Shown here piece by piece: positions 1 through 6,239 of a DNA stretch of 8,798 bases. A program made the position numbers and the translations under genes. The DNA lies in assembly GCA_024230695.1 (NCBI GenBank), contig JAAERC010000641.1, forward strand, positions 1-8,798. Direction: 5' to 3'. The notes under the pieces were generated by a model. That model was given only the letters and a program-made list of their open reading frames with translations. It made no database searches and had not been told where the DNA came from. How positions within the stretch are numbered: position 1 is the stretch's first letter; each line of letters opens with the position of its first letter. This DNA is from Candidatus Zixiibacteriota bacterium. Lineage in GTDB: Bacteria > Zixibacteria > MSB-5A5 > GN15 > PGXB01.

Positions 1-1080
1 CCACACACCATTTCCATCAAATTGACTGGGACATTCCCATTCCTCAACATTAGTAATACTGCTGTCGCCGATAGGATCGTAACATCGGTCAACATCGAGG
101 AATCCATGTAATAAGGTATCAACATGAATCGAATCGCATCCCTCTGGTTGCGGACAATCAGATTCCATAACGCGGTTCCAATACATACAATCAACATCTG
201 GAACAAGCCAAGTCTCACACATAAAAAACGTCTTATACTCAACATATTCGCTGCCAACGCCAATTGAGGTTCCGTCCTGATCAGAAAAATTAAAGTAATC
301 AATAATACTGGCCTTGATCATGAGAGAAGAAGTTCGTACTGTAGTAGTATCATCCAACGGGAAAATATCACCCAAAATCCTAATCAATGGCGTATCACTA
401 TATTGAGGACCAATTCCAGGAGTACGGGTATCCGGAGGAGGTCCCTGTTGATCAGCAAAAGCCGTAATCAACATATCCTGTCCATTACCTGATAATGAAC
501 GGGTAGTGATCATTTCCCAACCACTACATAAGGTTCCAACGGTATCAACATTTCCAACAAAAGCTTCGGCAATTTCAATATAAACCGGGTCAACACCCTC
601 GGTCCATTCAACAAAAATCGAGTCGTTACAATTGGGATAGGCACCATTTGTACATTGATAATAGCCAAGCTTCTGGACTGAATCGGCACAAGTAGGAAAG
701 GCACCATCAATACAAACCCAAGTCGGCGATGCGACCACTGAATCTGTTGGAACCGGAGGATTACTTGAATCCCATTCGGTATAAATATAGTAGACCTCAT
801 ATTCAATAATATCCAAACTGGCCTGAAACTCCATAATATCCGGGCGACCAAGTTGGATCCAAAGGTTAAAACCAGCAATGGAATCAGTGAAGTTGTTCAA
901 ATAAATTGAAATTGCAGAATTTTGGTCTCCGGGCATTCCTGTGGTATCACCCACAAAAACCTCTAAATCATAGGCTCTGTTCATATCATCGCTGTAAGTA
1001 GGGCCTGCTGAAAAAATAATCAACAGAAAAATAATGCTTATAATCGGCCTAAGCCTCGAGACAAGGGGACGGTACGGCAT
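1..1080 (-). CDS. Secreted cohesin-like domain protein, 3' end outside window (partial)
   Basis: The reading frame stays open for 360 codons from the ATG at 1080 to the left edge, so the C-terminus is missing. A GGAGG Shine-Dalgarno at 1086-1090, five bases before this ATG, favours it over the in-frame ATG at 1092. Residues 1-30 look like a signal peptide: basic start, hydrophobic run IISIIFLLIIF, then a small-residue cleavage zone. Residues 38-85 read like the first strands of a cohesin-type Ig-like module: a pG-D motif, alternating strand residues, then D-S-I-A-G-F and a P-D-I-M-E-F turn. Residues 186-262 could be its second half. Between them is an insertion with two C-x7-C repeats (residues 123-131 and 143-151). 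Nine further acidic and Cys-rich segments lie downstream, including C-P-Q-P-E-G-C near 309-315. Function is unknown; adhesion, scaffolding or surface display are possible. In related lineages such proteins often end in a dockerin, but here that end is not visible. The frame and secretion are solid; the cohesin relationship is inferred by eye. Confidence 0.8.
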   Translation of the reverse strand, partial: MPYRPLVSRLRPIISIIFLLIIFSAGPTYSDDMNRAYDLEVFVGDTTGMPGDQNSAISIYLNNFTDSIAGFNLWIQLGRPDIMEFQASLDIIEYEVYYIYTEWDSSNPPVPTDSVVASPTWVCIDGAFPTCADSVQKLGYYQCTNGAYPNCNDSIFVEWTEGVDPVYIEIAEAFVGNVDTVGTLCSGWEMITTRSLSGNGQDMLITAFADQQGPPPDTRTPGIGPQYSDTPLIRILGDIFPLDDTTTVRTSSLMIKASIIDYFNFSDQDGTSIGVGSEYVEYKTFFMCETWLVPDVDCMYWNRVMESDCPQPEGCDSIHVDTLLHGFLDVDRCYDPIGDSSITNVEEWECPSQFDGNGVW

Positions 1081-1085
1081 CTTTG

Positions 1086-1090
1086 CCTCC
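1086..1090 (-). promoter_or_regulatory. Ribosome binding site of the cohesin-like gene
   Basis: On the minus strand GGAGG is followed by five bases and then the ATG at 1080. The alternative ATG at 1092 overlaps this motif and has no purine-rich site of its own, so the motif decides the start. Confidence 0.75.
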
Positions 1091-1179
1091 ATGAAGTTTG
1101 TTATCTCTTTTACTATCCCTTAGCTACTTTACCTATAAACAACTTCCTTTGGAAATTATTTGATCTTCCTGGGTATTTC

Positions 1180-1211
1180 GACCAAGGTGATTTCTATTCA
1201 CCTTATCGGTC
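1180..1211. repeat. Inverted repeat, possible operator
   Basis: The arms AAGGTGA (1184-1190) and TCACCTT (1198-1204) are perfect and separated by seven bases. An outer GACC (1180-1183) also pairs with GGTC (1208-1211) across a three-base bulge on one side. Neither strand carries a T-run after it, so it does not look like a terminator. It lies about 100 bp upstream of the cohesin-like gene start, where an operator or a 5' leader structure would be expected. Confidence 0.45.
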
Positions 1212-1574
1212 AAAAATGCTGTCAATTCAGTCCTGCTAATTTTGCTACGTTTAATTATTACGTAGATTCCTTATTTGCGAGCGATTCTTACCACTCTTGT
1301 AGAAATAGAGTAACTTTGCTTTTTAGCAATGCACTATTAGAATTTGTGTTTTTAGAAGACCAATATTACCTTATAACTTTTTGTTAAGAAGGTTAACTGC
1401 GGACATAACACCTTTCATTCGCCCAGAATATATATAGAAAAGACGTATCTGTCAATAGAAAAAATGCGATAATCTAATTATTTCCATAATTTTTACCTCA
1501 ATTGCTCAAAAAACAGGCAATTGGAACCGATGATAACTGTTCAATTATACCAATACATGATATAATTCAGCCAG

Positions 1575-1601
1575 TTATGCAAAATGACCTCATTGGCATA
1601 A
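1575..1601. repeat. 27-bp imperfect palindrome, possible operator
   Basis: TTATGC (1575-1580) and AATGA (1583-1587) pair with TCATT (1590-1594) and GCATAA (1596-1601). That gives eleven matched bases per side around a two-base centre. No T-run follows on either strand. The near-continuous symmetry is more like a dimeric protein-binding site than an RNA terminator. It lies about 90 bp upstream of the -10 element of the hydrolase-fold gene. Confidence 0.45.
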
Positions 1602-1687
1602 AATGAATTAATCTATTATTTTCAAATAAATTGCTTTTATATTTCCATAACAAATGCCATTATATAAAAATATGGTTGCTGATTGAT

Positions 1688-1696
1688 TGTTATAAT
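1688..1696 (+). promoter_or_regulatory. Extended -10 promoter of the hydrolase-fold gene
   Basis: The sequence TGTTATAAT is a perfect TGn plus TATAAT extended -10 element. No good -35 lies 16-18 bases upstream, which is tolerated in extended -10 promoters. Transcription would begin near 1703, about 50 bases before the ATG at 1754. A small dyad, TTAAC-TTA-GTTAA (1697-1709), covers the predicted start site and could be an operator. Confidence 0.5.
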
Positions 1697-1753
1697 TTAA
1701 CTTAGTTAACCGATAAATTGAAGATAAACATTATTTTTGGGATAAAATTAGAT

Positions 1754-2704
1754 ATGGCAAAATTGATGAGTAAAAAAACAAAAGAGATCGTTCAAACAAC
1801 AACTGTTATTGTATTAGTTGTGTTAATAGTAGCTTTTTATGCTGTTTACCCTTTGATTGTTGTACCGGACATGGTTTCCCGGTCGGATAAAAATGATTTT
1901 GATGATCCTGACTACAGCCGTCTAAATGATCCGACTATATTTAACGATGCCGGTTTGAGCCCGGACACCTTAACATTTAATACAAATGATAATATCAAAT
2001 TAGCCTCTCTTTATTTTAAGCCTGACAGCCTATTATTTGACTCTATTAAAGGAACTGTGATCCTGCTTCACCCCGATGACACCGATCGAACCGCGATTAT
2101 TCCATATATTTCACCTCTTCTTGATTCCGGATTAGCCGTTTTGGCCTATGATCAGCGAGCCTGCGGACTCTCCGGCGGAAAACATCACTTTGCGGGAGAT
2201 TATGAAGCCGATGATCTTGTTGATCTTGTTGCTGACCTTAATATTCACGAGATGTTGATCCCGCCAGTTATTGCGGTCGGGTTTGATTTAGGGGCTGATG
2301 CTGTTATTGGTGCCGCCCGCGATGAAAATCGTATCACAGCGACTATTGCGGTCGATCCATATTTATCTTCAAGTCGTTGGATAACAATGCAAATGGAAAA
2401 AACTGAGAAACTTGCTATTCCTTTGAACAATATGATTTATTACTGGTGGTTTCAAAAGCACACAGGATATCCATTTGATCGGACTTTCGCCGATGATTTA
2501 TCTCCGATTACATCAAATGCCTATATATATATATCAGACAGCAATATGGAGATCGATGAAACTCTTAAATTAAAAGAGATATCGGATCCGAATATAGTTT
2601 CCGTCTCCTCGAAGCCGTTAGAAATAAACGACTTACAAGATAGCATTCTTTTGCAGATACTGTTTTATGCAAGCAATTTCATAGAAACAACAGATTCGCT
2701 CTAA
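1754..2704 (+). CDS. Membrane-anchored alpha/beta-hydrolase-fold protein with altered catalytic residues
   Basis: This is a 316-residue protein from the ATG at 1754. An in-frame TTG at 1718 would add 12 residues but has no ribosome site. No clear Shine-Dalgarno precedes 1754 either, so the start is uncertain. Residues 1-14 are basic and about 15-38 form one transmembrane anchor, so the domain probably faces the periplasm. The fold shows in the strand G-T-V-I-L-L-H (100-106), the Y-D-Q-R-A-C-G-L-S-G motif (132-141, like the family's D-x-R-G-x-G-x-S) and the nucleophile elbow V-G-F-D-L-G (175-180). The elbow carries Asp178 where serine hydrolases have Ser. No His occurs after His236, so the usual C-terminal catalytic His is missing. 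The oxyanion H-G is H-P. It may be a pseudoenzyme, or less likely a divergent Asp-nucleophile hydrolase. The stop overlaps that of the convergent DUF5686 gene. Confidence 0.85.
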   Translation: MAKLMSKKTKEIVQTTTVIVLVVLIVAFYAVYPLIVVPDMVSRSDKNDFDDPDYSRLNDPTIFNDAGLSPDTLTFNTNDNIKLASLYFKPDSLLFDSIKGTVILLHPDDTDRTAIIPYISPLLDSGLAVLAYDQRACGLSGGKHHFAGDYEADDLVDLVADLNIHEMLIPPVIAVGFDLGADAVIGAARDENRITATIAVDPYLSSSRWITMQMEKTEKLAIPLNNMIYYWWFQKHTGYPFDRTFADDLSPITSNAYIYISDSNMEIDETLKLKEISDPNIVSVSSKPLEINDLQDSILLQILFYASNFIETTDSL

Positions 2705-5109
2705 AACAAGTCGCCACCTATAGTTATGGCAAACTTGTCGGTATCATAATCAGATAATTGCCATGTAAAATAAAGTCTATATCTCAATGCCGTGATTCGA
2801 CCGATTGAAAACCCGATTTCACTGTATGCCCTTTCTGCAAACCCGTGACATGCATCTGTTTGCACACTATTATTGAGATCTCTAGTAGCCCAGAACGCGC
2901 CGCCATGAATTCCGAGTGAAAAAGGAATATCTTTAATCAGCGGAATATGGCTCCACTCAAATAGATTTCGTCCAAAATCATGATGAATATACATAGCGCC
3001 AGCTTTACTTCCCTCAAAGTTGCTTTCCCCCACTGTTTTAAAAGAAATTGGAGAACTGAATACATACCCGCTATGATCTACCATAAAATTGCGCTGAGTC
3101 GGTAAGTTTCCGTCAGATAATCCACCGGATAAATATATTTCACTTTGTCCCAGTCCAAATAATCGCATGTTTTGATAAATCGAGGCATAATATCGTTTAT
3201 AATGAAAATCATTACTTATAAAATCGGGCCCGGCATACTCAATTCCGGCTCTAAAAATAGTATATGAAGCAACATCAACCGTCATAATCCTATTTTTATC
3301 TTTCATCAAAGGCCTTGTATCCCAAACTGTTTCAACAGCCAAAGATCGCAAGCGACCATCATTTATGGCCGGATTTTCCCGATATTCCCTATTTTTATAA
3401 AACAAACTGAATTCGGTGCTGTTTTCCAGCGAACTTTGTAAATAATCGCTATAAGTCGTTAATATATTTACCTTTGGAAGCAATCGCGTCGAAAACCGAA
3501 GAAAATATCCTTCCTCAAGAAAATAATCATTTGGATCGGTTTTATCATATAATGTCAGCAAAGTCGCATTTTGTCCTCCGCCTGGCATAATTACTGGTCG
3601 TTTACTGACCTCCTTATGATATCCAAAACTAATATTTCGTCTTCGTTTATCAGATAAATAATAATCGGCCTCGATATTATTTTGCCAAATCTCACCTTTA
3701 AAGGCCCAACCGGATTTAATATTTAGATCAAATCCAGGGAAAATATCCGGTTTATTCATTACTCCGCCTAAATATGCCCCTTCAACTCGATTAAAATGGA
3801 ATACATCCTCGGCAAACATCGATATCGCCAGCACTCCCAATGGGAGCATCAATGCTTTTTTCAACATCGGTTGTGGCGCATTTTCAATCGAATCAATTCT
3901 ATTATACCCCGATTGCTCATTTTTAGTCAGCGGAACTATCTGTCCGGCAAACCATTGAGCCGAATCGACAGCATCGGCGTTTTTGTCGACTTCCATTATA
4001 AATTCATCAAATGTGTCATCCTCATGAACCAGATTTAATGAATAATCGTGCGGCGTTCCAATATAGGTGAATGCTATCGGCGGGATCCCAGGAAATGGTA
4101 TATTGGCGTTCCCCTTAGCCCGAATTTCTATCGGCATCCAAAAATTGTTTTCAAACTCAGCATATCGCTGGCTATAAGTCAAACTATCAATAATCGGCAT
4201 ATCGAAGCCTTCGTTGAACCCAACATCAACGCCGACAACCTCATAACTCGAGTCAGCGATATCAATCGTCCCAACAAAAAGAGGTTTTGTATTGCTTTTT
4301 GGCTCTATCTCAAGATGAAAAACAACCTGGCTGTCTATATAGAGCGTATCTAATAAATAATAATTATAAAAATCCATCGCGTCTTTGGCAGTTGGCGAAA
4401 CAACCAGATTTTCTCCAAAATCTAATCGATTTTGATTAAAATTCATCAATCCGCCGATCCCCAGCATATTCCCGGCTCCCTCGATATTGGCTGACTGTTT
4501 CCGGGCCAAAATTATTTCTTTATATTTATTTGGGGACTCCCAATGCGATTCGGTCTGCGATTCGACGATCATCAATATATTGGCGCTGTCTTTACTTCTA
4601 TCCAAAACAACCATTTTTGCATATGCGTCAAATGAGTAACTTTTAATTTTATCTAATATTTCTTGTTTATGCCTGATCGCTTCGGCGATTATTTTCTGCG
4701 CCGGATCAAAAGCGCGTGTATATGCTTTGATTCCCCTAAGAATAATCATCGATGGTTTTAATTTGATATCTTGAATTGTAATTTCATCGGATATAGTAAC
4801 TTCCATCGTTTCTGAATAATGCGCCACATGACTGAATTTTAATTGATATGTGCCATTATCAAGCCTGAGTCGGTACATGCCATCATCGTTGGTCGCCATC
4901 GATTTCCCAGTCCCCTCGACTCGAATCGACACCACCGGAATAGGTTCATTGCTGTCGAAATCTGCAACTGTACCTTCGATCACCCCGGCATGAATCTGTT
5001 TTGCCGATAATAAGAAAACAATTAAAATAAACAGAACGATTAAAAAAGAGAGTAAAAACAGTTTAGAAAAAGAAACCGCTTTGCTTTTTGCATTAGAATT
5101 TTTATTCAA
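2701..5109 (-). CDS. CarboxypepD_reg-like and DUF5686 outer-membrane beta-barrel protein
   Basis: This 802-residue protein resembles Bacteroidota-type proteins that join a carboxypeptidase-regulatory-like domain to DUF5686. Residues 1-41 are a long signal peptide with a basic start and a hydrophobic core at 17-35, probably cut after I-H-A. Residues 43-118 form the beta-sandwich (E-G-T-V at the start, T-N-D-D-G-M-Y-R mid-domain, I-K-L-K-P at the end). DUF5686 starts near 128 with A-Y-T-R-A-F-D-P-A and a helix, then S-Y-S-F-D-A-Y-A-K. From F-N-R-V-E-G (439-444) to the end the chain alternates like outer-membrane strands and closes on terminal Phe (G-G-D-L-F), a typical assembly signal for outer-membrane barrels. 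The start is TTG at 5109, backed by GAGGTG four bases upstream; the next in-frame Met (71) would lose the signal. The exact role is unknown. It is separated from the upstream DUF58 gene by 172 bp, where I found no strong promoter. Confidence 0.9.
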   Translation of the reverse strand: MNKNSNAKSKAVSFSKLFLLSFLIVLFILIVFLLSAKQIHAGVIEGTVADFDSNEPIPVVSIRVEGTGKSMATNDDGMYRLRLDNGTYQLKFSHVAHYSETMEVTISDEITIQDIKLKPSMIILRGIKAYTRAFDPAQKIIAEAIRHKQEILDKIKSYSFDAYAKMVVLDRSKDSANILMIVESQTESHWESPNKYKEIILARKQSANIEGAGNMLGIGGLMNFNQNRLDFGENLVVSPTAKDAMDFYNYYLLDTLYIDSQVVFHLEIEPKSNTKPLFVGTIDIADSSYEVVGVDVGFNEGFDMPIIDSLTYSQRYAEFENNFWMPIEIRAKGNANIPFPGIPPIAFTYIGTPHDYSLNLVHEDDTFDEFIMEVDKNADAVDSAQWFAGQIVPLTKNEQSGYNRIDSIENAPQPMLKKALMLPLGVLAISMFAEDVFHFNRVEGAYLGGVMNKPDIFPGFDLNIKSGWAFKGEIWQNNIEADYYLSDKRRRNISFGYHKEVSKRPVIMPGGGQNATLLTLYDKTDPNDYFLEEGYFLRFSTRLLPKVNILTTYSDYLQSSLENSTEFSLFYKNREYRENPAINDGRLRSLAVETVWDTRPLMKDKNRIMTVDVASYTIFRAGIEYAGPDFISNDFHYKRYYASIYQNMRLFGLGQSEIYLSGGLSDGNLPTQRNFMVDHSGYVFSSPISFKTVGESNFEGSKAGAMYIHHDFGRNLFEWSHIPLIKDIPFSLGIHGGAFWATRDLNNSVQTDACHGFAERAYSEIGFSIGRITALRYRLYFTWQLSDYDTDKFAITIGGDLF

Positions 5110-5113
5110 GATT

Positions 5114-5119
5114 CACCTC
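5114..5119 (-). promoter_or_regulatory. Ribosome binding site for the TTG start of the DUF5686 gene
   Basis: GAGGTG on the minus strand is followed by four bases and then TTG (5107-5109). The GTG inside the motif opens a frame that stops within five codons, and no ATG in the right frame precedes the signal peptide. The motif therefore supports a TTG start. Confidence 0.7.
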
Positions 5120-5281
5120 GCCTATAGTTATTTCCCCAGAATTAATATCAATGTAAATATATACAGATTATCAGACAATAAGTTGCAGAAGAGCGAATAA
5201 AACTTTGTGGATTACAATTTAGATTGACAATACAATATTTGCTTATCTATTGGGGAAAAGTTATAAGACTAAACTAAAGAT

Positions 5282-6178
5282 TTAATACAATTTCTCACGT
5301 TTTGATAAAAAGGCATAAAGGGCCAAATCAAACGGTTTGGAGGTATCAATCGGATAATAGTCTATTCTGCTTTGACGGCATTCACCTGCGATTTTATCAG
5401 AGAAATCTTTGGTCGCTTTTTCATAATGTTTTCTCATCTGCCACGGCAGAGTTGTTATTTCCTCGCTGGTTTCCAGATCTTTAAATATCGCCTCGGCTGG
5501 GAACGCAAAATCACGTTCACGCGGATCTAAAACATGAAACAAAATCACCTCATGATTTTTATGGCGAAAATGTTTCAATCCCGAAATAATTTTATCCGGG
5601 TCATCGAGCAGATCAGAAATAATAACAATCAATCCCCGCCGGTTGATTCGTTCGGCCATCTGGTGCAATGCCGATGCTATATCTGTTTTGTCCGACGGTT
5701 TCTGATTAGCCAGCTCACTTAACAATAGATGCAGATGGCCTGATTTTGAGCGCGGAGGAATATACTTTCGTATTTTGTCATCAAAGGTCACCAACCCGAC
5801 CGCATCGCGTTGTTTCAACATCAAAAACGACAGCGACGCAACCAACAGCGAAGAATAATCAAGTTTGATCGTCTCGCCTGAACCATAACCCATCGACGCA
5901 GAACAATCGAGCAATAAATACGCCTTCAGATTGGTTTCTTCTTCATACTGCTTGATATAGTACCGGTCTGATTTGGCAAACACTTTCCAGTCAATATCAC
6001 GAATATTATCTCCCGGCATATACTGACGGTGCTCCGCAAACTCAACTGAAAAACCATGGTATGGCGATTTGTGCAGTCCCGCAATAAATCCTTCGACAAC
6101 CAGCCGGGCCTTGAGCTCCATCCCTTTTAGCTTGCCGACTACTTCCGGGTCAAGATATTTTCGATACGATGTTGTCAT
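5282..6178 (-). CDS. DUF58 family protein with vWA-like domain
   Basis: This 298-residue protein has no signal peptide or membrane segment, so it should be cytosolic. The DUF58 signature is at 51-81: R-Q-Y-M-P-G-D-N-I-R, then D-I-D-W-K, then Y-E-E-E. A vWA-like domain follows with a complete metal-ion site: D91-C-S93-A-S95, Thr165 before D-I-A-S, and Asp189 in I-I-S-D. It should therefore bind a divalent metal and a partner. Family members usually lie beside a MoxR-type AAA+ ATPase and act with it in chaperone-like or envelope-maturation roles, but no MoxR gene is in this window, so its partner is distant or absent. The ATG at 6178 has no Shine-Dalgarno; a TATAAT lies eight bases before it. 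The gene follows the M1 peptidase by 61 bp and precedes the DUF5686 gene by 172 bp, both on the same strand. The family call is firm; the function here is not known. Confidence 0.92.
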   Translation of the reverse strand: MTTSYRKYLDPEVVGKLKGMELKARLVVEGFIAGLHKSPYHGFSVEFAEHRQYMPGDNIRDIDWKVFAKSDRYYIKQYEEETNLKAYLLLDCSASMGYGSGETIKLDYSSLLVASLSFLMLKQRDAVGLVTFDDKIRKYIPPRSKSGHLHLLLSELANQKPSDKTDIASALHQMAERINRRGLIVIISDLLDDPDKIISGLKHFRHKNHEVILFHVLDPRERDFAFPAEAIFKDLETSEEITTLPWQMRKHYEKATKDFSDKIAGECRQSRIDYYPIDTSKPFDLALYAFLSKREKLY

Positions 6179-6186
6179 AGTTATAC

Positions 6187-6216
6187 ATTATACATCATTT
6201 TGCTTTGCAAAACCAA
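6187..6216 (-). promoter_or_regulatory. Promoter of the DUF58 gene, possibly giving a leaderless mRNA
   Basis: On the minus strand TTGGTT (6211-6216), an 18-base spacer and a perfect TATAAT (6187-6192) are followed after eight bases by the ATG at 6178. Transcription would begin at or next to the start codon, and no Shine-Dalgarno is present, which fits a leaderless message. The -35 matches only its first three bases of the consensus. A perfect dyad at 6198-6212 lies inside the promoter. Confidence 0.45.
6198..6212. repeat. Short perfect inverted repeat in the DUF58 promoter
   Basis: TTTTGC (6198-6203) pairs perfectly with GCAAAA (6207-6212) across a three-base loop. On the minus strand the T-run precedes the hairpin instead of following it, so it is a poor terminator for the M1 gene. 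Its position between the -35 and -10 elements fits a repressor site, but chance is possible at this base composition. Confidence 0.3.
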
Positions 6217-6239
6217 AAAATATATATCTATTTAGTTTA

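Larger units (their letters stand above)
1081..1753. other. Divergent intergenic region of about 670 bp, AT-rich, with inverted repeats
   Basis: This region separates the minus-strand cohesin-like gene from the plus-strand hydrolase-fold gene. I see no convincing gene, tRNA or transposon remnant. It holds an inverted repeat at 1180-1211, an inverted repeat CAATTGC (1499-1505) with GCAATTG (1517-1523), a near-perfect 27-bp palindrome at 1575-1601, and an extended -10 promoter at 1688-1696. A TTGACA lies on the minus strand at 1220-1225, but no good -10 sits at the right distance, so the promoter of the leftward gene is not assigned. The length and dyad content fit a regulatory region serving both genes, or a small untranslated RNA, but neither is shown. 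Confidence 0.6.

Noticed and set aside
510..878. 122-residue minus-strand reading frame inside the left-edge gene
   Set aside because: It lies out of frame within the 360-codon secreted-protein frame, which has a signal peptide and a good ribosome site. The shorter frame has no recognisable features.
1220..1225. TTGACA on the minus strand as -35 of the cohesin-like gene
   Set aside because: At 16-18 bases downstream the sequence is near GGTGAA, which is a poor -10, so no promoter was called.
1160..1387. 75-residue plus-strand reading frame in the divergent intergenic region
   Set aside because: It begins at TTG without a ribosome site, is rich in Phe, Tyr, Ile and Cys as expected from random AT-rich DNA, and overlaps the 1180-1211 dyad.
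1499..1523. CAATTGC/GCAATTG inverted repeat
   Set aside because: The arms are only seven bases and built on the self-complementary CAATTG, with no T-run, so chance is a sufficient explanation.
1718..1753. TTG start adding 12 residues to the hydrolase-fold protein
   Set aside because: No ribosome site precedes it, it lies only about 15 bases after the predicted transcription start, and the added residues precede a normal basic N-terminus. ATG at 1754 is preferred.
2522..2535. Short TA dinucleotide run
   Set aside because: It lies in frame inside the hydrolase-fold gene, encoding alternating Tyr and Ile of a core strand, and is too short to be a notable repeat.
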